Shown here piece by piece: positions 54,973 to 63,090 of a stretch of 64,000 nt of DNA (the stretch's first letter is position 1; each line of letters starts with the position of its first letter). Below the pieces are notes generated by a model. It was not told the DNA's origin, did not search any database, and worked only from the letters and a program-made list of their open reading frames with translations. This DNA comes from Thalassospira sp. (GTDB taxonomy: Bacteria; Pseudomonadota; Alphaproteobacteria; Rhodospirillales; Thalassospiraceae). The stretch spans positions 248,001 to 312,000 of the forward strand of contig NZ_JAUYHK010000021.1 in assembly GCF_030690045.1 (NCBI RefSeq). The letters run 5' to 3'. A program made the translations under genes and the position numbers.

Positions 54973-55125
54973 TGTTTTTCGGGGGTGGGTTTTTACTTCA
55001 CCCTCGTTAAGTGAGACGTTGCTGGAAAGGGCAGAAAATATACCTGCCCCTTTTTCTGCGATTTAGCAGCACCATTTCGGGTGGAGTATCAGTGTCGTTG
55101 GTGTGCAGAAAAATGCGTCTTTGGG

Positions 55126-55605
55126 CTAGGAGAGGTCACTGTCAACAAGTTCCCAGCCTTTCGCTAGCCACCCTTGTTGGGATTTTTCCAGCATCTCGGC
55201 AACAGGGATGGCATAGCCAGCAAATGTGTCGGTCGTTCCATCCTTCATTGCGACGACAAGGTCGTATTGTTCGCCACCCAATGCCGTAATGAGCGCCTGT
55301 CCACCACCTGCCACACTGCCTGAAGATATAAACACATTCGCGACGTTGCTTTGGGTCGCCATTGTCGCACCGGCGAATGTCATCATGTAACCAAGGCCCG
55401 CTTGTTTGGGATTGGTTGTCATATAACCATCTTGTGCAATCCAGCCTTCCGGAATTTTGCTGAACTTGTCATCGCTTGTTGACAGTGTATAGGTGAACTC
55501 AAGCGATGATTCCTGTTTGGCATCTCCGTCAAATATTCCGATCAGACCAGCACCTTGTGGCGTGATCTCAAAGCTATGCAAACCGTCTTTTGTCTTGAAT
55601 TTCAT
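55126..55605 (-). CDS. Hypothetical protein in tRNA-adjacent island
   Basis: A 159-residue protein of unknown function starting MKFKTKDGLHSFEITPQ. It looks like a single beta-rich domain with Gly-rich turns (GDAKQESSLEFTYTLS, SSGSVAGGGQALITALGG) and a helical C-terminus (AEMLEKSQQGWLAKGWELVD). No signal peptide is seen. GAGG lies 7 bases before the chosen ATG, while the upstream in-frame ATG at 55689 has no such site. The region is less GC-rich than the core genes, and the gene belongs to the accessory stretch beside tRNA-Met. Confidence 0.65.
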   Translation of the reverse strand: MKFKTKDGLHSFEITPQGAGLIGIFDGDAKQESSLEFTYTLSTSDDKFSKIPEGWIAQDGYMTTNPKQAGLGYMMTFAGATMATQSNVANVFISSGSVAGGGQALITALGGEQYDLVVAMKDGTTDTFAGYAIPVAEMLEKSQQGWLAKGWELVDSDLS

Positions 55606-55790
55606 TTGGACCTCTTTGCCGCTAGAATTGGTTTTGCGTGCAAAGACGGGGTTTGAGCGCGATTGTGAAACCGTCACATGGTGCTGCAATGAGTCCTGCC
55701 TCTAAGATGCCGGGACTAAACAACTGGTCATGTTAACCTCAAAATAAGTAAGACGGATATATTGCAGTTTTTTAATTATTTATTGATTAT

Positions 55791-56591
55791 TTACGGGTTT
55801 TTTGATTTTTTTTCTATCAAAAACTCTGCTGGGTAAATGTCTCCAAATGGGTCTTCTACGGGGCATTTCATTAATATTGATATATCAATAAATTCTATTT
55901 CTTCTTCTATTTTATTTTTCGTATTCTGAATTTCTATAAATCCATCCATATGATATTCTATATGTGTACTTTTTATTATTGAGGTGCTTGGTGGATAAAT
56001 TGTCTGATCAACATGTTCATATTTTGTGGTATCATATATTTCATTTTTTCTTATTTCTATAAAAAAATCAAATTCTTTAACTATTCTTTCAACAAGATAG
56101 TTTGACAGATTAGATCTGTAAATTATTATTGAATGAAAAAATCTATAAATAGAATCTGTTATTTCTGATATATGTTTGTTATTAAAGTTTTTAAAGTAAT
56201 AATCTATGTTTGGCTGATGTAGTAGTTTGTTCATATTATCTATGCTTTTTATTACATTGTATTTTATATTTTTAAAATATAAACTTGATATTTCTTCAAG
56301 AAATTTTTCCGGTATCCCTCCGTGGATACAAAACATAGCACGTTGATTTCGTGTTGGCTTTCCATTGGTGTCTTTGTTAGGGATGAACCAAGAGCAATTT
56401 TTAACTTCATTGTCTGGTGCTTGCGAATGTAGTGCGCGTTCAATCAAGATTCTCATAGCCGTTGCAAAGAAGCTGGCTCGTAAAGGATTGTTTGTGTCAT
56501 TTAGTGCATGTTGAGCTCCCTCTATGGCTTGCTTCGAATAAGTGTCAGAAACAACGGATACCAAATTTTTAAGCCTCGGGTCAGTGGGCAT
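55791..56591 (-). CDS. Very AT-rich gene of unknown function following a phage relic
   Basis: A 266-residue protein with strikingly AT-rich coding sequence: in the 60 bases from 56041 only 11 are G or C. The N-terminal 110 residues are less biased and include NPLRASFFATAMRILIERAL, HSQAPDNEVKNCSWF and RNQRAMFCIHGGIPEKFLEEI, a pattern I associate weakly with HEPN-like modules of proteins annotated as pPIWI-associating nucleases. The C-terminal half is Ile/Asn/Lys-rich. No catalytic site can be identified with confidence. GGAG lies 7 bases before the ATG, inside the last codons of the phage head-protein relic, whose stop is 2 bases upstream. It is probably a prophage cargo gene. Confidence 0.65.
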   Translation of the reverse strand: MPTDPRLKNLVSVVSDTYSKQAIEGAQHALNDTNNPLRASFFATAMRILIERALHSQAPDNEVKNCSWFIPNKDTNGKPTRNQRAMFCIHGGIPEKFLEEISSLYFKNIKYNVIKSIDNMNKLLHQPNIDYYFKNFNNKHISEITDSIYRFFHSIIIYRSNLSNYLVERIVKEFDFFIEIRKNEIYDTTKYEHVDQTIYPPSTSIIKSTHIEYHMDGFIEIQNTKNKIEEEIEFIDISILMKCPVEDPFGDIYPAEFLIEKKSKNP

Positions 56592-56593
56592 GG

Positions 56594-56806
56594 CTATTCT
56601 CCAAAATTGGTGGGGTGAAGTTTTGAAAGCTCTGCAATTGAAAGTTGTTTCGATGAGGTTGCCACGGCGGACAAGAGAAGTCCACGCCGGAAAGCGACGG
56701 TCAATGTTGGGCCAAGGGCTTCTTCCTGATATTCACGGCTTTGGCGCTTGAGCCAGTCCGAGTAGGACCAGGCGGCGGGGACTGGGCCGTTCTGTGATGC
56801 CTATTA
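56594..56806 (-). pseudogene. C-terminal fragment of phage head-morphogenesis protein
   Basis: Translated on the - strand this reads VPAAWSYSDWLKRQSREYQ, then EEALGPT, and later LSIAELSKLHP before a TAG stop. The pattern (SY-x2-WL-x2-Q, then LGPT) resembles the C-terminal end of Mu gpF/SPP1 gp7-family minor head proteins. It is in the same frame as the fragment at 57857-58111 on the other side of the IS element, but TAA TAG stops lie at the junction, so the gene was already broken or has decayed since. Confidence 0.7.
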
Positions 56807-57854
56807 GAGCGTCAGGCAAGAAGTGTAAATCGTGGGATTCCCTTTTTAATCGAAGCGTGATTCCCTGTGAGCAGGAGGAGCTCAATGGGAAAATCGATTT
56901 CATCAGATATGCGTCTTCGGATGGTGCGTGGCATTGCGTCTGGCAAGTCGCGGCGGGCGATTGCGGCACAGTTCGAGGTCGCTCCGTCGACGGCGGTGCG
57001 GGTGCAGGCCCGCTACGCAGCCACCGGGTCGGTCGAGCCGGCGCGACAGGGCCGTCCTCGGGGATCGGGAAAGCTTACGCCTTTTCGGCAGGCGATTGTC
57101 GCGAAGGTGCAGGCGAGGCCCGATATTACGATGCCGGAGCTTGCTGTATGGCTTGAGGCCGGGCACGGCTTGAGCGTGGACCCGTCGAACCTGTCCAAAT
57201 TTCTGTGCCGGGAAGGCTTCAGCTATAAAAAAACGCTGCTGGCCTCGGAGAAAGAACGCTCCGATGTGAGGGCAGCGCGTTGTGAATGGCGCAAAGGCCG
57301 CCAACCCTTGATGCGCCGCCAGCCCGAGCGGTTCGTCTTCGTCGACGAAACCAGCGTGAAGACCAATATGACCCCGCTGCGCGGACGCAGCCTGTGCGGG
57401 GAACGCCTGCTTGCTGACGCGCCCTTCGGCAAATGGCGGACCCAGACCTTCATTGCGGGTTTGCGATGTCATGAACTCGTGGCTCCCTGGACCATTGAAG
57501 GAGCGATGGACGGTGCAGCCTTCGACATCTATATCCGCACACAGCTTGCACCGACCCTGTCTCCCGGCGATGTCGTCATCCTCGACAACCTCAACGTCCA
57601 CAAGAGCCCTCGGGCCGCCGAAGCGCTTGCAGAACAGGGCGCATTCTTCCTCTTCCTGCCGAAGTATTCTCCCGATCTCAACCCGATCGAAATGGCATTT
57701 GCCAAGCTCAAAATGCATTTACGCAAGGCAGCCGCACGCACCTACGATGAACTTTGGCGCGCCATCGGAGATATCTGCGACCTGTTCGAGCCTCAGGAAT
57801 GCTGGAACTACCTCAAAAAGGCCGGATATGTTGCAGATTAATCACCCGATGCTC
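56807..57854 (+). mobile_element. IS630-family insertion sequence
   Basis: About 1048 bp with one transposase gene. Terminal inverted repeats begin GAGCGTCAGG on the left and GAGCATCGGG on the complement at the right. TA flanks both ends (56805-56806 and 57855-57856), the target duplication expected for IS630/Tc1-mariner elements. It is inserted in a phage head-morphogenesis pseudogene and appears intact. Confidence 0.9.
56885..57841 (+). CDS. IS630-family transposase
   Basis: DDE transposase of 318 residues. The N-terminal helix-turn-helix region (SSDMRLRMVRGIASGKSRRA, then FEVAPSTAVRVQARYAATG) binds the ends. The catalytic triad is visible as Asp in FVFVDETSVKTN, Asp in VVILDNLNVHKS and Glu in SPDLNPIEMAFAKLK. 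The frame is uninterrupted, so the element may be active. The ATG follows AGGAGGAGCTCA; an upstream start 18 bases earlier lacks better support. Confidence 0.95.
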   Translation: MGKSISSDMRLRMVRGIASGKSRRAIAAQFEVAPSTAVRVQARYAATGSVEPARQGRPRGSGKLTPFRQAIVAKVQARPDITMPELAVWLEAGHGLSVDPSNLSKFLCREGFSYKKTLLASEKERSDVRAARCEWRKGRQPLMRRQPERFVFVDETSVKTNMTPLRGRSLCGERLLADAPFGKWRTQTFIAGLRCHELVAPWTIEGAMDGAAFDIYIRTQLAPTLSPGDVVILDNLNVHKSPRAAEALAEQGAFFLFLPKYSPDLNPIEMAFAKLKMHLRKAAARTYDELWRAIGDICDLFEPQECWNYLKKAGYVAD

Positions 57855-57856
57855 TA

Positions 57857-58111
57857 GCCGACCGGTAGGCTAGGAAGGTCGATAATGGGGATCAACACAG
57901 ATCGGCAATTCGGGTATAAAGGAGGCCTAAAGGCCGCAATCTCGGGATCATCAAGGCGGAAACGACGACCACTGGCAGTCATGCATGTCCGGCTGGTTCG
58001 AAGATCCAAGACCGCAAGGAATTCCAGCCAATCGATCACGTCCGCATTTGCTTGATATGTGGCGTACTTGGCCCTGTCACCAGTGTCGGCCATCATCGTG
58101 CGGGCAAGGGA
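57857..58111 (-). pseudogene. Central fragment of phage minor head protein (Mu gpF-like)
   Basis: On the - strand the sequence encodes SLARTMMADTGDRAKYATY, WLEFLAVLDLRTSRTC and FRPPLYPNCRSVLIPI. The combination D-x-RTS-x2-C ... RPP-x-x-PNCRS is the hallmark of the Mu gpF/SPP1 gp7 head-morphogenesis family (PF04233). Upstream of about 58111 the frame loses recognisable similarity. The IS630 element separates it from its C-terminal piece. Confidence 0.78.
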
Positions 58112-58673
58112 TTCCCCGCCGCCGCAAGTCCACCGCCCGGCCTTCGTCCTCCCGCAACCGCACCCGCTGCACCCGTCGCAACAGGGCCGTCCGCTTGCGC
58201 CGGTTCGGTGGCAAAGGGCAGGTCCTCCCCCCCCAAACGCCTGCCTGTCCCGTGAAGACGGAAAACCGGACAGCGGTCCAGCACAGCCCAAAGCCACCGC
58301 CGGGCCGCAAACCATCCGTCGCCCGATGACCACCGGCCTGTGCCGGGGGATGGCAGGCGACGGCCATACAAGGCGGATTCCGGGCATCTGCCGGGTATCC
58401 GCCGCCGCACGGTCGGGTCCTTGCCCGACACCGGCCACCAACCCCGGCAATACCGGGCGTTGCCGGATCATGTCAGGAGAGATTCCGGGCAGGCAGGTCA
58501 CCGACAAGGCGCAACTCGGGCGTCTTGACCAATGGCCGGGTTAGACCGCCCGCGCACTGCCTCCGTAATGACATTTCCACGCGCCGGTTATGGTCCGGTG
58601 GGGGTGCCTTCCGGTCTGTCTGTTTTTATGCCGCTGCATCATCGTTGCCTCTTTCCATTGCCGCCAAACGCAA
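58112..58673. other. GC-rich decayed region without supported genes
   Basis: About 560 bases with long open frames in several directions but no recognisable protein, no convincing ribosome-binding site and low-complexity Pro/Arg/Gly translations. It is probably further decayed prophage sequence upstream of the head-protein relic. Confidence 0.5.
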
Positions 58674-58704
58674 AAACCCGCAAGGCACAAGGCTTTGCGG
58701 GTTT
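58674..58704 (-). terminator. Terminator downstream of PhnA-like gene
   Basis: AAACCCGCAA and TTGCGGGTTT form a stem; read on the - strand it is followed by TTTTTG. A second hairpin (GGGGGCC/GGCCCTC) lies nearer the gene at 58786-58804. Confidence 0.75.
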
Positions 58705-58855
58705 GTCCGGGCGTAATTGTCCCGTTGATTTTTCTCTTATGCCACAGCTAAAAGAACAAATCAAGAACTTTTTTCAAAAATCTTGCGGGGGCCTGATGGC
58801 CCTCATTTTTGCGGTATCTGGCGGGCAGGAGGGGGCAGCAGGATGCGAAAACAGC

Positions 58856-59068
58856 CTATGCCTTTTTCAGAAATTCGGTTTTCAGGACAATCGTGGTTTT
58901 GCCGTTGCGGCATTCCACTTCGCTGTCCTTGTTGGTCAGGCGGACATTCTTCATCACCGTGCCGCGTTTGAGCGTCGTGGACGTGCCCTTGACCTTGAGG
59001 TCCTTGATCAGGGTGACGGAATCACCGTCATTCAATTCGGTGCCGTTGCTGTCTTTCACGTCGCTCAT
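58856..59068 (-). CDS. PhnA/YjdN-like small protein
   Basis: A 70-residue protein corresponding to the C-terminal domain of PhnA (alkylphosphonate utilisation protein, a historical name; function unproven). It shows VKDSNGTELNDGDSVTLIKDLKVKG, conserved in the family, then TLKRGTVMKNVRL and GKTTIVLKTEFLKKA. The N-terminal zinc ribbon found in longer PhnA proteins is absent, which is common for the short form. It is a single-gene unit. Confidence 0.88.
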   Translation of the reverse strand: MSDVKDSNGTELNDGDSVTLIKDLKVKGTSTTLKRGTVMKNVRLTNKDSEVECRNGKTTIVLKTEFLKKA

Positions 59069-59130
59069 ATCGTCTTCCTGTATCCGGGTGTGATCTGCTT
59101 CATAGCATCTGTGCGCAGCACCCTATCCAT

Positions 59131-60081
59131 TCACCGTCCCCAGGAAAAGGAAAATCTGCCACAAAACCGGGTGATGGCATGCCGCAATCGCCCGTCAATA
59201 ACCGCAAGTGCAAGCCCGATCACCGCCATGCCATAAAGATGCCGGGGCAGCAGAATTTCACCCAGAAAACTGACGCCAAGCAATATGGCGCTGACCGGAA
59301 TCAGAAACGTCACCAGCGACAGATTGCGCGCCCCGGCCCGTTGCAACAGCCGAAAATAAATCACATAGGCCAGCGCTGTTGAAAAAACCGCAATGCCAAA
59401 CACCGCAAGAATCGTTGCCATGCCGGGCATCGGCAAGCGCCACGGCGCATCAATCAACACACATAGCGGGATCAGCATCACGGTGCTGGCGCTGACCTGT
59501 CCGGCGGCGGTAATCAGGGGCGGTACATCGCGAAACCGGCGGCCAAATACCGCGGCACAACCATAAGACAGGGCGGCAGCCAGAACCGCGAGGGACCCGG
59601 CCAGATCGGCGGTTTTGAAACTGTCCGGCCCCAGAACAATCGCCACCCCGATCATGCCGGTGATGATGCCGATGGCGCGGTTGCGGGTCAGTTTTTCATC
59701 ACGGGTCGCCAGATGGGCGACCAGAATGGTGAATAACGGTGTCGTGGCATTGAGAATGGCGGCAAGGCCGCTGGCGATATGGGTTTGTCCCCAGACAATC
59801 AGCGAAAACGGCACCAGATTGTTCAAAAAACCCATGATCAGAAACCCAAGCCAGATGCGCCGGTCCCGCGGCAGGGCAAGGCGGCGCAACATGACAATCC
59901 ACCACAGGATCAGGGCGGCATGGCTGACGCGGCCCAGAACAAGGGTAAAGGGCGGCAATTCGCGCAGGGCGATTTCGGTAAAGAAAAATGACCCGCCCCA
60001 TAAAAACGATAACAGAATCAACAAAAGCCAGTCCTGTGCGGCCATTGTCGGGTCGGGGTTCGGGCGGCTGATATGTGTCAT
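59131..60081 (-). CDS. EamA-family (DMT) transporter 1
   Basis: Inner-membrane transporter of the drug/metabolite superfamily with ten predicted helices in two EamA repeats over 316 residues. It begins with TM1 at DWLLLILLSFLWGGSFFFTE, has WWIVMLRRLALPRDRRIWLG between repeats and GVSFLGEILLPRHLYGM near the end. The usual roles are export of amino acids or other metabolites; the substrate is unknown. The start was set at an ATG with AGGGA 9 bases upstream rather than 32 codons earlier, where the sequence lacks membrane character. Confidence 0.9.
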   Translation of the reverse strand: MTHISRPNPDPTMAAQDWLLLILLSFLWGGSFFFTEIALRELPPFTLVLGRVSHAALILWWIVMLRRLALPRDRRIWLGFLIMGFLNNLVPFSLIVWGQTHIASGLAAILNATTPLFTILVAHLATRDEKLTRNRAIGIITGMIGVAIVLGPDSFKTADLAGSLAVLAAALSYGCAAVFGRRFRDVPPLITAAGQVSASTVMLIPLCVLIDAPWRLPMPGMATILAVFGIAVFSTALAYVIYFRLLQRAGARNLSLVTFLIPVSAILLGVSFLGEILLPRHLYGMAVIGLALAVIDGRLRHAITRFCGRFSFSWGR

Positions 60082-60173
60082 GAAGAATGTCCCTGAACTG
60101 CAATTGCCACAGTTTAGGGCAGGGGCCCCAGGTCCGCTGGCCAGATTCGGACCTGTACCCCGGCCCACAGGGA

Positions 60174-61079
60174 TCAAATGGCCGGGGCGGTGATTTTACG
60201 GCGGGGCAGGCGGGCAAAGATCGAAATATTGCCCAGCAAAATCAATAACAGCCCGCTGGCTCCGGTCAGGGTCCATTGATACCCTTCCAGATAAGTCGAT
60301 ACCGTCAGGGCCACCACCGGAAACAGCACGGTGACATAGGCCGCCCGGCCAACCCCGACCCGCCCGACAAGGGCAAGATAGGCGACAAAGGCAATGATCG
60401 ATCCGGGAATGGTCAGATACAGCAGGGCGGCAATATAAACCGGATCATCGGGCATCACCGGTGCCTTGCCGCGCAGCAGGGCAAAAACAAACAGCAACGC
60501 CGCCCCATAAAACATGCCGCGTGCCACGGCATCGCGCATCGGCACATTCAGGCTTTGCAATTTCACCGAAACCAGATTGCCGGTGGAAAAACAGGCCGTC
60601 CCGCCAAGCGCCAGCAACAGACCGATCACCGCCTGCGGATTATGGGACAGGGCGGCAAGCTGATTGGCAAACAGACAGCCGATTCCACCCAACCCGAAAG
60701 CCGCGCCGAGCGCAAAGCGCCAGCCGGGATTCTTGCGGTAAAATATCCAGTTGCCCAGTGCGTTAAACAGGGTCGATGTTGTAAAAACCACGGCGACGAT
60801 GCCGCTGGCGATATAAGCGGTGGCACTGTACATCAGGATGAAATTCACCCCGAACAGACCGCATCCCATCAAGGCGATCCACGGATGCACCCGCCAGTCC
60901 AGCGGCCGCCATTTGCGCAGCAAGACCAGCCCGCCCGCCATCAAAATGGCGGCCAGCGCAAACCGGTAAAAAATGGAAATTTCAATCGGAACCGGCCCGA
61001 TCTGAAGTTTGATCGCATACCAGGTAAAGCCCCAGCAAAACGTCACAATGGCAAATAACAGGGCGGTCATGTCAGGCAT
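60174..61079 (-). CDS. EamA-family (DMT) transporter 2
   Basis: A 301-residue ten-helix membrane protein with two EamA domains: TM1 at LLFAIVTFCWGFTWYAIK, the conserved GLFGVNFILMYSATAYIASG, and IPGSIIAFVAYLALVGRVG in the second repeat. It is a paralogue of transporter 1 but clearly divergent from it. Start is between ATGs at 61079 and 61070; GGAG is 3 bases before the first. It is divergent from an AraC-type regulator gene, which is a plausible controller. Confidence 0.9.
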   Translation of the reverse strand: MPDMTALLFAIVTFCWGFTWYAIKLQIGPVPIEISIFYRFALAAILMAGGLVLLRKWRPLDWRVHPWIALMGCGLFGVNFILMYSATAYIASGIVAVVFTTSTLFNALGNWIFYRKNPGWRFALGAAFGLGGIGCLFANQLAALSHNPQAVIGLLLALGGTACFSTGNLVSVKLQSLNVPMRDAVARGMFYGAALLFVFALLRGKAPVMPDDPVYIAALLYLTIPGSIIAFVAYLALVGRVGVGRAAYVTVLFPVVALTVSTYLEGYQWTLTGASGLLLILLGNISIFARLPRRKITAPAI

Positions 61080-61273
61080 TATCTCCGGCACGAATACAAG
61101 GATGATGCCGGTATAGCCTGTGGCGGGCCTGCTGGCTTTCACGCTCTTGCGGGCTTTATCACAATCTTGCGCAAAAACAGGCGGCAAGGGTCCGGGCGAT
61201 GGAATGCATCCTTTGCAAATCATCGGGGCCGGTGCGAAGATGGGGACCGGATATTTTAACGGCAAGTGAAACC

Positions 61274-62170
61274 ATGTCGGGCGGGCGATACGAAAATTAC
61301 GAGGTCTTTAACCAGCTGATCGGCGATGCCAAGCTGGTATCGGCGGGCGATTTTGGCGATGCGGTATCGGCGGCGCACTGGCGGCGCAAGGCCGATATCC
61401 ATACCCGCTATGACGACCCCGATCACCATACGCTCAGCCTCTATGTCAATGGCGGGACGGAAATCCGCCGTCAGATCGGCGCGGATCCGCTATCGGGCGG
61501 CGGGCCGGGCCGCTGTTGCCTGATGCCCGCCCATGTCACATCGGACTGGCTGGTGCGCGGCGAGGTCGAATTGTTGCATCTCTATATCCCGACCGCTGCC
61601 TGGGACCGCGCCGTTGTTGAAACGCTCGATATCGATCCCTCCTCGGTGGTGCTGGATGAAAAAACCTTTTTCGTCGATCCGCTGATTGAAACCACCGTGC
61701 GCCATGCCATCCTGCCGCTGGACTGGCACGCCCCGGCGGACCGCATGACGGTATCATCGGCCGGGCAGATGTTGCTGGGCCATTTGCTGGGCCAATACAG
61801 CACACGCGGCCAAATCCGCCTGATGTCACGTGGCGGACTGGCACAGGGAGTCAAACGCCGGATTGTCGATTATATCGAGGCCAATCTGGATCAGTCCTTG
61901 TCGCTGGAACAACTGGCCGCACAGGCACAACTCAGCCCCTTTCACTTTGCCCGGATGTTCCGGCAATCGGTGGGCGAGGCCCCGCATCGGTATGTCTTGC
62001 GCCGCCGGATTGAAAAGGCCCGCGACCTGATGCGGACCGGCGATATGCCGCTGGCGGAAATTGCCGTGGCCTGCGGTTTTTCCAGCCAGTCGCATCTGAC
62101 CACCCGCTTTGTGGCCTTTACCGGCATCACCCCGGCACGGTTTCGGGCGGTTGCGGCCCGTCAATTGTAA
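61274..62170 (+). CDS. AraC-family transcriptional regulator 1
   Basis: A 298-residue regulator with an N-terminal ligand-binding or cupin-like region (about 1-180) and a C-terminal double HTH: SLEQLAAQAQLSPFHFARMF and PLAEIAVACGFSSQSHLTTRF, then GITPARFRAV. The inducer cannot be inferred. It is divergent from EamA transporter 2. The start was set at MSGGRYENYEVF; its ribosome-binding site is weak, and an upstream ATG at 61199 remains possible. Confidence 0.92.
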   Translation: MSGGRYENYEVFNQLIGDAKLVSAGDFGDAVSAAHWRRKADIHTRYDDPDHHTLSLYVNGGTEIRRQIGADPLSGGGPGRCCLMPAHVTSDWLVRGEVELLHLYIPTAAWDRAVVETLDIDPSSVVLDEKTFFVDPLIETTVRHAILPLDWHAPADRMTVSSAGQMLLGHLLGQYSTRGQIRLMSRGGLAQGVKRRIVDYIEANLDQSLSLEQLAAQAQLSPFHFARMFRQSVGEAPHRYVLRRRIEKARDLMRTGDMPLAEIAVACGFSSQSHLTTRFVAFTGITPARFRAVAARQL

Positions 62171-62231
62171 TTGTCGTTTGGCAATGGCCTGCGATAGGGT
62201 GTGTTCTTGTGTTTTATCAGGGCCGCACCCC

Positions 62232-63038
62232 ATGCGATCAAGTTTCCGTCATTACCGCGCCGAAGCCGCCAGCCACAGCCATGATGATTTTCATCAGGTG
62301 ATTGTGGCCGATCACGGCGCGCTTGACCTTGAAATCGAGGGCCGCGGCGGGCAGGTGGCAGGACGCCAGATTGCCTTTATCCCGGCGGGCGACCGCCATG
62401 CCTTTCGCGCCGAGGGGATGAACCGGTTTCTGGTGCTCGATATCGATATCCGGTTGGCAGCCGATAGCGGGATCGAAGCCCTGTGGTGCCGCGCCGGACG
62501 GGTGCCTTATTTGCAGGCCAGCACCTTGCGTCCGATCCGGATGGGGGATGTGACCGGTTTGCAGGATCAGGCCTTTGATGGCCCGGAAATGACCGGGTTT
62601 TTGTGCGATTTATTATCCGGGGCCGAGCCGCAAATATCGGGTTTGGCCGCATCGCCGATACCCGATCATTTGCCGCCCCGGCTGGATCGTCTGTTGCGCT
62701 GGGCGTCGGCGCGGCTGGCCGATCCGGTGACGGTGGGCGATATGGCGCGGATTGCGGCCCTGTCGGAAAGTGCGCTGTTTGCGGCGTTTGGGCGCTATCT
62801 GGGCACAACGCCGATGCGCTGGATGGCGGAACAGCGATTGCGTCTGGCCCATGATGTGTTGTGCGATCCGCATCATATGATGGCATTGGGCGACGTCGCC
62901 ATGCTGGCCGGATTTCAGGATCAAAGTGCGTTTTCCCGCGCCTTTGTCCGGCGCTTTGGCCTGTCGCCCCGCGCCTTGCGCCAACAGACCCGGCAAGGGA
63001 TTATCCCGCGATCAGGAGTTTCGGCACAGACGATCTGA
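62232..63038 (+). CDS. AraC-family transcriptional regulator 2
   Basis: A 268-residue regulator with an N-terminal cupin-type sensor: YRAEAASHSHDDFHQVIVAD with His residues, then GRQIAFIPAGDRHAF, the pattern of AraC cupins. The C-terminal HTH pair is TVGDMARIAALSESALFAAF and GDVAMLAGFQDQSAFSRAFV, ending RFGLSPRALRQ. It directly precedes an EamA transporter gene in the same orientation, the common layout for a regulator with its exporter. The long in-frame extension upstream overlaps AraC 1 and lacks similarity. Confidence 0.93.
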   Translation: MRSSFRHYRAEAASHSHDDFHQVIVADHGALDLEIEGRGGQVAGRQIAFIPAGDRHAFRAEGMNRFLVLDIDIRLAADSGIEALWCRAGRVPYLQASTLRPIRMGDVTGLQDQAFDGPEMTGFLCDLLSGAEPQISGLAASPIPDHLPPRLDRLLRWASARLADPVTVGDMARIAALSESALFAAFGRYLGTTPMRWMAEQRLRLAHDVLCDPHHMMALGDVAMLAGFQDQSAFSRAFVRRFGLSPRALRQQTRQGIIPRSGVSAQTI

Positions 63039-63090
63039 CCGGCGCAGGGTAAATTACGGTTATTATTGTTGATAATACCGGAACATTTTT

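Noticed and set aside
58532..59236. 234-codon + strand frame around the PhnA-like gene
   Set aside because: It covers two terminator hairpins and is antisense to the PhnA-like gene, whose family sequence is clear.
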